DNA from: Nematostella vectensis
Taxonomy: Eukaryota; Cnidaria; Anthozoa; Actiniaria; Edwardsiidae
Direction of reading: 5' to 3'
Length of the DNA: 64,000 nucleotides
NCBI RefSeq assembly: GCF_932526225.1
Contig: NC_064045.1
Coordinates: 8,620,138-8,684,137, forward strand
In this document: positions 1 to 11,400 of the stretch, piece by piece
How the letters are laid out: the number at the start of each line of letters is the position of its first letter
How positions within the stretch are numbered: position 1 is the first letter of the stretch
Made by a program: the position numbers and the translations under genes
Notes under the pieces: generated by a model
What the model was told of the DNA's origin: nothing
Databases searched by the model: none
Seen by the model: only the letters and a program-made list of their open reading frames with translations

Positions 1-118
1 AATCCGGAACCCAGTGGTGAGGGGTACAGTCACTACAGAGCGACCGGGAAACCTGTGGTGAGGGGCACAGGCACTACAGAGCGACGCTCTGCCAACTGCG
101 CCACCTAGGCTCCCATAG
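1..118 (-). repeat. tRNA-derived SINE-like repeat
   Basis: Read on the minus strand, this edge segment has a close match to a tRNA A box (TGGCGCAGTTGG near position 85) and a weaker B-box-like GGTTCCGG near position 5. The two flanking stretches carrying 'ctacagagcgac' are near-duplicates. This is the layout of a tRNA-derived SINE and not of a functional tRNA, since no cloverleaf can be closed. The element probably continues left of the window. Confidence 0.5.
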
Positions 119-929
119 GGGGGGGGGGGGAGGGGGGGGTCTTGAAAATTATACGAAAAGCAGAGACGGAGAACGGCATCCGTCATGTAATGGACGGCAA
201 AAAACATTCAGCCAGACATGAAATGCAATCTGATGCATTTCAGCCGTTTATCCGCCGAACGTTAGAACATCAAAGTTCATGAAAGTATTTTGGGTGACCT
301 TTAGAGCAGCGTGTTTTGTTAATAGAAAGTCGCCATGAGGTGCCAGGATTAGAACCTGAGCTTTCCAATCTTACCTCGATTTGGACTGTTTTATTCCGTG
401 CAATCGTCCTATAAAGTTGCTAGACAAAGGAATGACCAAGTTATCAATGAATAATGTTTTCATCAGGCGCCGCCTACCCAGTGTTGGCTAATTGGGAGTG
501 CACTGTCAAAGTCATAATATGGAAAAAGCATAGAATTTGACGATCCTACAACAAAAAATGACCCACTTTCTGGCGGCCAAGAGGGGTTTTCGCGCACTTT
601 GTGTATGTGCCTGTGTTTATAATGTGGAATATGATGTTCTCGTTCTGATTAGGGTCTAAGGACTAGGACAGAGGTCGGCCTTGATCAATTTGATTTGTTC
701 TGAGATTTAGTGTGAAGAGTGAAGCATTGGAATAGGTTCTGAGGATGTTCCACATTCTCGGGAACACAGAGTATCAAGGTTTCTCTCCCTAACCCCCTGC
801 ACGGCTTTGTCGCGACCCTTCTAGCCTGAAGGTACAATGTCCATTTTTCAATTCCACTATTCTCAGGGTTTTGGGTTAAGAACGTTTGTTGAAGACTAAA
901 CCTAAAGTAGGTATGCGTGTTGCTCTTAC
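119..929. other. Downstream part of the TRPA-like gene; no exon resolved
   Basis: This lies 3' of the S5 exon of the minus-strand channel gene. It should hold an intron, and possibly the pore exon, but I could not find a convincing pore or S6 segment. A poly-G run lies at 118-138. Positions about 480-600 resemble the inverted-repeat element at 16441-16607 (shared 'catagaatttga' and 'ggcggccaa' stretches). A minus-strand 5' splice-like site lies near 378 but the short frame beside it is ambiguous. Confidence 0.4.
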
Positions 930-3900
930 CGGATCAGGACGGGAGATCAACACCGAAAAGATGACGGCAAATGCCATGAACAGAACCATGAAAAGTATGA
1001 CCACCTGGGGACGAAAAGGATGAAAAGAACGCTAGGAGAGAATACTACAAGTAAAATTGTAATATCTACTTTTTCTTCTTTCGTCATTGGAGAGGCATCT
1101 GCTGCAACTCCACCCCACCCCCATCCCAAACCTGCTAGCTACGGCCCACATCGCCCATCCACACCCCAGACCCGCTAGGTACGGCCCACATCGCCCATCC
1201 ACACCCCAGACCCGCTAGGTACGGCCCACATCACCCCCATCCCCACCCCAAACCTTTCAGGTACGTCCCACATCGCCCACCCCCTTCCTCAGCCCGCCCG
1301 GTACCGCCTAGTATCTAGGGGGATTTTTGTTTTGGATACGTACACCTCCTACCTACACAGGCAATCGTCACGGTTTACCTTAAGAAGAGTCTTTAACACG
1401 ACGAACAACATGGTGACGTATATTCCGGACGTGAATAAACTGCAAAACAAAACTTGACAAAATGTCAATTTAGCCTAGTAAGGAGCATAGCCTGGATTTT
1501 TAACCGGAGGGGGCGCAAAAGGCTCATGTTAGACGTTTTCCAAAGGGATGACCATTATTAGTGTTTTATTATATAATTGTTGTTGTCACTATCCATATTA
1601 TTGTTTTATCTTAAAAATTTACCTTTGGATCAAGAAGGATGCGGTTAAGAATGCAAACAGCACAGTAATGACGCCAAATGAGAATTGATTGACACGAAAC
1701 TCAGGAAAAACCCCCATCACAGACGTGATGAGGGCAAATAAAAAAGTGGTCAGTTTCAGCAGGCTTGTTTTCTCTGCGTATCCCCATCCCTGAAATAGAA
1801 TCAAGCAGACGTTTTTAAAAATTTTAAAGATTTAAAGAAACCCCGTGTGAGAGAACGTTTCAAGGGAAGACAAGATTGATCTGTCTGTCGGTGTTTCTTA
1901 ACGGGCGGACCATTAGAAAAATGAAAGGGGCGGGTTGTAGGGAGGGGGGGGGGGGTGGGTAAGGACAAAAAAAATCATACACGACTGAAACCTCCCCACC
2001 CCGACCCCTTCACTGTTCTAAAGGTTCGTCCCTTAAAGGTTTCTTCACCAAACACAGAGTTCCCATACTGTTTTGAAGGTAACGAAAACATCTCTGTAAG
2101 CCGCCGTTTTGTGGTATTACAAAAATTCCAAGTGTGATAGAATCTATTGCTTTCGGCTAGTTTTTGTTTCGATATATTGTGATATTTTCGATTGAATTTG
2201 GTAAATTATGTTTAAAACCTTGTTCATGGATGGCTATTCCATATTTCTTTACATACTTTGTCTTCCAATTATTGAATAATAATAAAATTGTTGTAGTAAC
2301 TATAACTATAAGGCTTTTGCCAGAATAAAACAGTGATAAACATAAAACAGTGCTTACAATATAGCGAGCGGGTCAAAATGACCGCTAGGATTGCTTACTT
2401 CACTTAATAAATATGCCGACCAGCTAAGACACACCCAGGACAATAGCAACGACAAAACAAATTATATCAAGTATTGCTGCTTACAAGCTTTGTTTGCAAT
2501 CCTACCTTATCCTCGCCCAAGTCCCATCTTACCTCAACGATCATTCGATAGAAATGTCCAAGGATAGACAAGGCTGACAGTGTGCCCAACACAATGCTTT
2601 GAATTTGAAGGGATTCTGGTGTGCACATGCTCTGTAAAATCAGAAATTGAGATAATAGGGGACTTGCGCTAAGAGATCACTTGACTGTTTGGGTGGCAAA
2701 CTAGCGCGCGCTCTGGCTTTTAGCGGCAAAATAACAGCAACATGAAGCAACTTATTTAGCGCTTACGAAAAAAGCCAAAATTCTTTTTTTTTTTCAGAAA
2801 GAGTTTAGTTTTATTTAAAGATTTTATTTTTATTGTCGTTCGCTGGTGTGACGGGCGCAGTCATTTCTGATTTTTTTGTTTGATGTTTTTGTTTTGAATT
2901 TGTCACCCAGAAATGTCACGTGATTTCCTAGCGCAAGGACCCTTTTGCGTAAATATCATAAAGAAAGGTAAAAAGGCAGGGAGTAAGATTAAGGGTAACA
3001 CGGAGGAAAGTGGCTGTTATTAGCGGCACTTGGTTTCTTGTGCAAATACTTGTCTTAAATAAGATCGCAAATCTTCCTGTTTGCTTCAACAAAGTAATAC
3101 CATGATCACCTCGGATTCTTTTGTTTTCGGAGGGACGATTACTAGCGATATTCCCTCGAAAACAATAGATGATCCTAAATTTCCCTCATGCATAATGATG
3201 AGAGAGATTTAGTTTCTAAATTTCACTCATGCATTGATGATGTGGGAAATTAAAAAAAAAATCCAACAAGGTAAATGGAGTGTACTTTTGTTTTTCACCC
3301 TTTCATTCCATTTCCATTCGCACGATGTTATCTCTTTAACCGTACAAGATATATCTTTCAACCGTACATTAACCGTTTAAGACAACTATTTAGCCGTGCA
3401 AGACATCTCTTTATCTGTACACGATATATCTTTCACCGTGCATTAACCGTGCAAGATATCTCTTTAACCGTGCAAGATATTTTACCCCTCCTGTTCCCTT
3501 GTACTCTCCTGTCGTCAGGTCGTAATTGCGGAAGCAGGTCATCGAGTTTGAGAGATTCAAGATGAACGCCGCGTAGATGACAACATACAGCCAGAGAATC
3601 GGAACTATCACCGTTACCCTTAAGAAGAAATTCATTTTCAGTGATAGCGAGCTCACGGGTACAGGCACCGCAGAGGGGGGGGGGACTGAGGGGAGTGGCC
3701 ACACCACTTTTTGCGACAGAAACAAGTCTAATACCGCAAATGATCTAATAACCGCCCGGCGCGGGAAGTTTTTAAATTTCGATGGTCCGAGGGGGGCGTT
3801 CAATAGATAGGAACAACGTAACAAGCGATTCTTGACATTGAGCAAGTGTCACCCAGTAAAAGCCACGGCTCAGATTAAGCAAAAAGGTAATTGAATTTGA

Positions 3901-5451
3901 TTTATATTACTAGAATTCCTATGTCGTTTGTTTTTCAGCTTGGAGGAAGGGTAGGGGAGGGCGGGGGGTGGGGGGTGGGGGCGTTTATTAGGCAGGGGCG
4001 TTCAATACAAACTTTTAAGCTCAGGGTGAGGTGTTCATTGGATAGGAGGCGTTCTTTAGATCGGGAGCGTTTATTAGATCATTTAGGGTACTATAATTTA
4101 TTTCTTCTCGTTTTTCAATATAATATTTTTTTTTGTTCAATTGTCAGCCCATCCACTTTGCTCCGCGGTCTCTGGGGTAAACAGGGGAAGTGAAGGCAAA
4201 GGCAGGTGGGTAAATGGATCAGCAAATGGCGTGATAGGCCTCCTGTTTCCTAGAGCCGCTACGCAGGCTAGCCCGTATAAATAAACGTATCGATACAGAT
4301 TCTCCAAAAAGGGAAAAACAGATAACGCAAGTCGGACAAAAAAATTGTACAATAAAGAAGGCTGATTTTTACAAGGTTACCATTTTCTATTGATGAGCTC
4401 TTTCGCTAAGGGATGGAATAGAAGTTCACGGTGACGATGCTCAAGCATACACTAAACAGAAATCATGAGAATCATTAGAACGCTGAAAATCATTACTGTC
4501 TAATCCGTTGTATCGCGACGCCGCATTTTCAAAACATCGATTTGTTTTTTGTCCTTTGGGATTTTCGGTCCCGCCTGTCAAATTATTTTAAGCCAATCAG
4601 ATTATTGCCATCTCTCGCCTAGTGCAGTTGCCTGGCTTTCTGTCGCGACACTGTCTGGTTTTCGTCCAGAGGAAAGCCGGGGAAGTGCACAAAGCGAGAC
4701 TCTGATTGGCTCAGAATGGTTTTACTTACGGAACAGAAAACCAAAACAAATTTTGAAAACAGTATACAGTCGACAGTAATAAATTAGGAATTCCACTGTT
4801 CCCTTTCTAATCTATAATATGGTATGTGTGGAATGTTCCATTTTTCAAGATGGTATGTAAGCTATGTTTATCCCTTACCTGGGGCCCAAAGAAATGTGTG
4901 CCCATTTTCTTCATCTTCTTGCCTTCTGGACAAGATTCCATGAACTCAAAATTATAAGTAACCTGTGGAAAGTAAATGCTGTCACTCAACCTTGCATCCG
5001 GACCTCCGAACTATGGGTAGCCTGCTAGCCGGCTCTCGTTGTGCGTTATTCGGAAATGTTTTATTTTCGAATATTGGGAACCCTGCGCGCGCGCGAAGGC
5101 CAAGGTGCGCTGGGCCGAGGGTGCAAAGAAATGAGAGCCGGCAACAAAAACCCCCTCTTTTCGTCTTTTCGAATCTAGCCCACTTCACGCTTAGCTGCGC
5201 TTTGACCTCAGCGAGGCGTGAGCTGTCAAAATTTCTTTGCACCCTCGGCCCAGCGCACCTCGGCCTTCGCGCGCGCACAGGGTTCCCAATATTCGAAAAT
5301 AATGAGATGGGAGCCGGCTAGCAGGCTAAACTATGGAAATATCTTTGAAAATAGGCGTATAGGTAAGAGTCTGTAATTCGTGTTTACATACCGAGAAATT
5401 ATCATCTGTCTTCAAATGCTTTGAGTATATTACGCATTTATCCATCACAAC
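930..5451 (-). CDS. TRPA-like gene: linker and transmembrane exons S1-S5
   Basis: Exon 5451-5392 (20 codons, VVMDKCVIYSKHLK...) and exon 4962-4879 (28 codons, VTYNFEFMESCPEG...) match the TRPA pre-S1 linker. Then come S1 (about 3655-3486, RVTVIVPILWLYVVIYAAFI), S2 (2631-2533, IVLGTLSALSILGHFY), S3-S4 (1789-1623, KLTTFLFALITSVMG and GVITVLFAFLTASFL), the S4-S5 linker (1439-1379, GIYVTMLFVVLKTLLK) and S5 (1004-930, VVILFMVLFMAFAVIFSVLI). The last two exons join into the LKTLLK/VVI junction typical of TRPA channels. The exon before S1, usually carrying an HPV...KW-type motif, was not found between 3.7 and 4.9 kb, and the S1 acceptor is weak. No stop codon is seen inside the assigned exons. Confidence 0.8.
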
Positions 5452-8400
5452 CTGGATTGATGATTGGCATAATGAGTAATGGCGGATTAACAACGATTTT
5501 GCTCCAGCGGCAAATGTAATTCCCGTCTTTTCTTTTTACCTCAGGCCTTTTACCTCAGGCCTTTTACCTCAGGCTTTTTACCTCAGGCCTTTTACCTCAG
5601 GCCTTTTACCTCAGGCCTTTTACCTCAGGCCTTTTACCTCACGTCTTTTACCTCAGGCCTTTTACCTCAGGCCTTTTACCTCAGGCCTTTTACCTTAGGC
5701 CTTTTACCTCAGGCCTTTTACCTTAGGCCTTTTACCTCAGGCCTTTTACCTCAGGCCTTTTACCTCAGGCCTATTACCTCACGTCTTTTACCTCAGGTTT
5801 TTTACCTCAGGCCTTTTACCTCAGGCCTTTTACCTCAGGTCTTTTACCTCAGGCCTTTTACCTTAGGCCTTTTACCTCAGGCCTTTTATCTCAGGCCTTT
5901 TACCTCAGGTCTTTTACCTCAGGCCTTTTACCTTAGGCCTTTTACCTCAGGCCTTTTACCTCAGGCCTTTTACCTCAGGTCTTTTACCTTAGGCCTTTTA
6001 CCTCAGGCCTTTTACCTTAGGCCTTTTACCTCAGGCCTTTTACCTCAGGCCTTTTACCTTAGGCCTTTTACCTCAGGCCTTTTACCTGAGGCCTTTTACC
6101 TCAGGCCTTTTACCTCAAGCCTTTTACCTCAGGCCTTTTACCTCAGGCCTTTTACCTCAGGCCTTTTACCTCAGGCATTTTACCTCAGGCCTTTTACCTC
6201 AGGCCTTTTACCTCAGGCCTTTTACCTCACTCAGGCCATAGTGAAATAAAATAAAGCGGCAATCGCCCCAGTTTACTTGCGGAGGACCGACGAAAAAAAA
6301 ACCTCAACCGACAAGAAATAAAAGAATCTGTTAAAATCCGCAGTATTTAACATACCATTTGCTCTAATTGTCAGTCATTCTTTTCTTCCAATAGACACAC
6401 TACTTTTACAATTTTGAATTTTCTACGTTTTCCGTTAAACATCAAAGGAGATCGTTACGTAATCGACCGAGAGTATACTGGTGACTTGCCGCTTTATAGA
6501 CGTCGCAAATGATAAACATTCTTTGGTTCAACACCATCATCGTCCCTAATACCATAATCCTTAGCGCACCAGCCTTGGCATAGATATGGTCTATCTTTCT
6601 AGTCTTTTCTAACTTTTCCTATAAATCTATCAGCGACTACTTACTTTTGCAGCGGTCGGGAATTCCCCAATTAAGGACTTCATGATATCGTGTTTTTCAG
6701 CTTCGGAAACAAGAAGAGCTTCTCGCCATCTATAAAACATGAATTGGGTAATTTAGATGGCTCTTTTTTCTCTCAAAAAAATTTAGGTAGTAATTTTGGT
6801 CAAGTTTCAGAGCAATGTTTGTTCACCTCACAGGGCCGTAGCAGGGGGTGAGGCTGTTGTCGTTTTGGGTGTCTGGTACCAAGGAATCTTAAGCCAATGG
6901 AGACCTTCTCCATTGGCTTAAGATGGTCACAGTCACTGTTTTTCTTCTCTGTTTACAAGTCATAAAGTTAACTAAGCACCTGTGGTACGGCAACCTTAAA
7001 AATGACAAGAATCGTGCAGTTTTCCAAATAAGGAATATATAAGTTTCCTTATATGGAAGTGACCGCGTTTGATAAAAACGACAATTTTTGGCTAAATTTT
7101 CTTGATATGATGGAAATGACCAGTAGAGGCGTGGATGCTTCACCAATATTTCGAGCCTGCAACAGCTCTGTCTCGTCGTTTGTTTTGACTTTCCATTTTG
7201 AATGTTAACCCATTTGACACAGATTTTTTGGCTGGTGGGGGTGGGGTGTGGGGGTGTGGTGGTGGTTGCAGTAATCAGTTGGGTTGGTGATGGTTGCAGT
7301 AATCAGTTATCATAAAATACCGAAAGATATTTTTTGTGCCTTATCCCCTCCTCCTATTTAGATCTTCCAAAAATAATTGACGTGTTCCCATGGCTACCTC
7401 GAATGTTTTACTATCTCCATGCAGACATCTTTCTGTCGGCCCCTGATGGCAGCGTCGAGGCACCCCGCACCGAAACTTGAGTGATTATCCAATCGCGCTC
7501 CTTGGTTAAGGAGCAGTCTTACAACCTCCGTATTGCCGAAAAACGCTGCCGCGCTCAGTGACGACGCCTGCAAACCAACCAATCATTCTACCGTTTGCAT
7601 TTGACTAGTACCAGCTCTTACTTTCTTATGAAAACCATGTACTAGAACATATTTAAGGTTGCTTTAGGGTCGGACCATTAGAAAAGTGAAGGGGGGCGGG
7701 GCGGGTAAGGAACAAAAAAAAAAATCATACACGATGAATAGCCTGGAAAGAAATGCATGCAGCACAAACCAAACAGAAAAATGCATACAACGATTAAAAA
7801 AATTCATGCACGTCCTGGTGACAAGAAAAAAAAAACATGCCCGACTGAAAACTCCCCACCCCCTTTCGCTTTTCTCATTGTCCGTCCCTTACATTTCAAA
7901 GAGCTCTATGAAACATCCCACACCTCTTTTTTGTCTAATATTTTTTTCATTCTTTAATTCTTGTCATTCTATAGCATGTATGATTTACCTCGCTAGCCCC
8001 CCCCCCTTTTTCCCCTTCACACACCTTTTCCTTACTAAATCCCCCAATTTTTCACCTACCCACCCAATGAGCCATGGTACGAATACCTGCTTCTAACCAA
8101 CAACCAACAACCAACACCGTTATGTTGTCTGCCTCATTGGATTTGTAAATTTTGCCTGGCTTGCCCTGTTTTATAGCCAGATTCGTTGTTGCGCGACCTC
8201 CGCGAATCCAAAATCTTGTCTCGTATGGGAAAATAGCGCGTAGTCAATCAACCGTCTAAACCAATTAATGGCTTTCATTTTTTTCACTGTAACGTCATAA
8301 GCCATTTGACTGCACAAAGCAAGGGAATTGATTTGTCATGGTTGCATGATTGTCTACGCGCTATTCTCAGACGAGAACTGGAGAAATTGATTTGAATTCT

Positions 8401-11400
8401 TTGTTTTTGCGCAACAACGAATTCGGCTATAACGATAGACTCAATAATTGCGCCAAGGAGGATAAATATTGTGTTGGACTTACTCTGTTTTGCTAAGGGA
8501 GTCAATGTCTGCTCCGTGGGATATATATATTTTGTTAGACATGCTCTGTTTTAGAAAGGTACCCGATTTCTGCACCGTGGGATAAATATTTTATGATAGA
8601 CATGCGCTGTTTTACTAAGGCACCCGATTTCTGCGCCGTGTGATATATATGTTGTGATTGATCTTACTCTGTTTTTGCTAAGGTACCCGATTTCTGCACC
8701 GTGGGATAAATATGTTGTGATTGATCTTACTCTGTTTTACTAATGTACCCGATTTCTGCACCGTGGGATAAATATGTTGTGATTTATCTTACTCTGTTTT
8801 TGCTAAGGGACTCGATGTCTGCACCGTGGTCAAGCAGACTTTGGATTACTTCCGGTGAAGATGCCTTCGCGCTAAGAAGCAAAGCGTCCAAGCGATCGTC
8901 GTCCCTATGGGGGAGGTAGAAGTCATTGACTATCTTATCATTGCTTTAGTGTAGTAATGATAAATCGTGATAACCATTTCATTTACGCATAGCTTTTGAA
9001 GATTCCTTAATAAAAAAGGACCACCAAGCGGGGGAGGGGGGGGGGGGGGCTTACAATCACTTTAATTTCCTTTAACAATACCTCCATATTGTGAAATGAT
9101 AGTGATGATGATAATGATCGATGGTGTCGGTGACTATGATGACAATGAAGCTGTCACCCTTTGTTCTTGTTGATTTTGTGGACATTAGTTGTGTTTTTTT
9201 TATAGTATCAATCTTTGTTGTTGCCGTGGAATCTTGTGTTTGACGTGTCCTTATAGGGCAGAAAACAATGTAAATAAAGACCCGACGTGAAAAGTACTTT
9301 GTCAAACACATCCCAGACTGCGAAACACCAGCTTCACGGTCGAACGAGAACTGCGACAATTGCGCTGTAAACCATACATAAATTGGTTATCATGGTAGAA
9401 ATATGGTGCTGGAGTTTTCTTAACGTTTTAAGGGACTATAAAAGCGAGTCGATTGAGTCGACTGAGCCCTAAGCATAAAGGCTTTTTTGTGACGTCCCGT
9501 TCTCCGTGCCGTTGCTATTTTTAGTTCCCTTATACCTGAGGGTAACAGGAGCCCCATGGCCAATGAGGTATTCCACGCATTGCGCATGCCCAGACATGGC
9601 TGCATAAGCTAGTGGAGTACGCAGTCTGTGATCGGTAGCCTGGGGCGAGTCTGGCGATGCTTGAACGAGCGCTTCTATGCATTCTAAATCGCCAACTCTG
9701 AAAAACAACGACATAATTGTGAATACAATATGGTTACCTTTAAATGTAACAGCAAAGTTTTAGCATATTGAGGCGTAGCAATGGGGTTGGCCCAGGGGGC
9801 CCGCCAACCACCCCCCCTTCTAGCCAAACATACAGTAAATGTATAAGACATTATCTTAATTCAGGAGAAAATGCCTTAAAAGGGCCTTTTGGGCCACCTC
9901 CTGTTAAAAATCCTGGCCACGCCGCTTGGCTTTAAGACAAATCAATTTTAAAACACATTTTCACTTTTCCGGAATTTTATTTCGGTGCTAACTCTGCTGT
10001 GGATTTGCTCTATCTATGCCAGTGTGCTATACAGCTAAGGGACATTGTTTGGTAGAATTGTACACCGGTAAGACATTACTCCTACTGGTCATTTAATTGA
10101 GGGGGGCACATGCCCCCAGTGCCCCACCCACTGCTACGGCCCTGTATATCTAACACTCCTGTTTAATTGCGCGAACTCGAAAATCTTGAGTTATAGGGAG
10201 GGAAGAAGAAATCCTTCCGGGCATGTTCAAAATTAACGATTTTTTACTGCATAAAGGGATAAAGTTCAACTTAAAAATTAATTGAGGATGAGAAAATAAC
10301 TATTATGTTCAAGCAACATCGACGGAAACGACAAGTAAAGAACGTGAATTTATTTTGCAGATTTCCATATAAAAGCTTAATATTATTAGCTTCTGCCTGT
10401 TGTAGCTTGGATAAAAAGACAGTGTACATTTCACGTCTGGCTCATTTGTTTTTCTGTTGCTTTCTGCCGTTCGCGTTGCTGTCGTGGTTGCTATGGCTAC
10501 TTACTCGGCGGCGTGGTGTAAAGGTATTTTCTCTTCGTCGTCAGCGATTGAAGGGTTTGCACCAGCCTCTAGCAGACACGTGACCATCTAGGGTAGGCAA
10601 CGGTCACACAATAGAATGTAAGAATGTAAATGGGTTGCAATTTTATATCAAGTATCTATGTTGGCGTAACATGCATCTTCCCGTATTACTTAAAGAAGGC
10701 CAATCACTCCGCCATTTTATGCTTCCGTTTAATGGCGAGTCACACAAAGCATCCATTTCCATCGTTTAATTCAAGCGAGTAACCAAGATAGTCTCAATCA
10801 AACATCGTCAATAACATATCAGAATTGATTCGTGGGTTTTTATGTTAAAGTTTCCTTCTGAATAAACCGCTATATTTTCAATGATAAACAATAACAAAAA
10901 AGATCAGACGAAGTTTAATGTTATTAGTGTGAGTTCAGGTGTAACCACTTTTATTCAAAATGGTACCACGGCCCCAGAGCTAAAATGCTCTTTGACGGTC
11001 CCAACTGGACCTCAAGCTAAACCCTTTCCGAGGAGACGTGGAATTCACATGCCTGTACCTGCATATTGCCGCCGATTGCGGCGAAGTGCAAAGGTGTTTT
11101 ATCACTCTTGTCTTGTAAGTCAATCAAACGCTTGCCTCCATTCTACACAAAAAAATATTTCACAGTTTGGTTCAATGCATATTTGATGATTGGTGACGGT
11201 TATGATAATGCAGAGATAATGCACAGCAAGAGGTTATCTGGCCACATTTCTGGGAGAGGCCAGTATTATTCAAACTCTTGACCCCCCCTCCCCTATCTCC
11301 GTGAAGTGGTTTGACACAGAAAATTATGGATGGCATTTGGAGAAAGTGACATCCCCCTTCCCCTCCCATGGGACAAACAAGACCCCACAGGATTTATAGC

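Noticed and set aside
325..355. A B-box-like GGTTCTAATCC on the minus strand (possible tRNA or SINE)
   Set aside because: No A box at the right distance and no foldable tRNA.
1379..1789. Prokaryotic or organellar origin of any part of the window
   Set aside because: Host genes are spliced with GT-AG introns, and the virus-like block has TATA boxes and AATAAA signals, not ribosome-binding sites.
4965..5321. Two opposed frames of about 100 codons
   Set aside because: They arise from the symmetric arms of the foldback element at 5018-5328.
5535..6235. CRISPR-like direct repeats
   Set aside because: Units are contiguous, with no unique spacers, in a eukaryotic intron. The same holds for the arrays at 12 kb and 29-32 kb.
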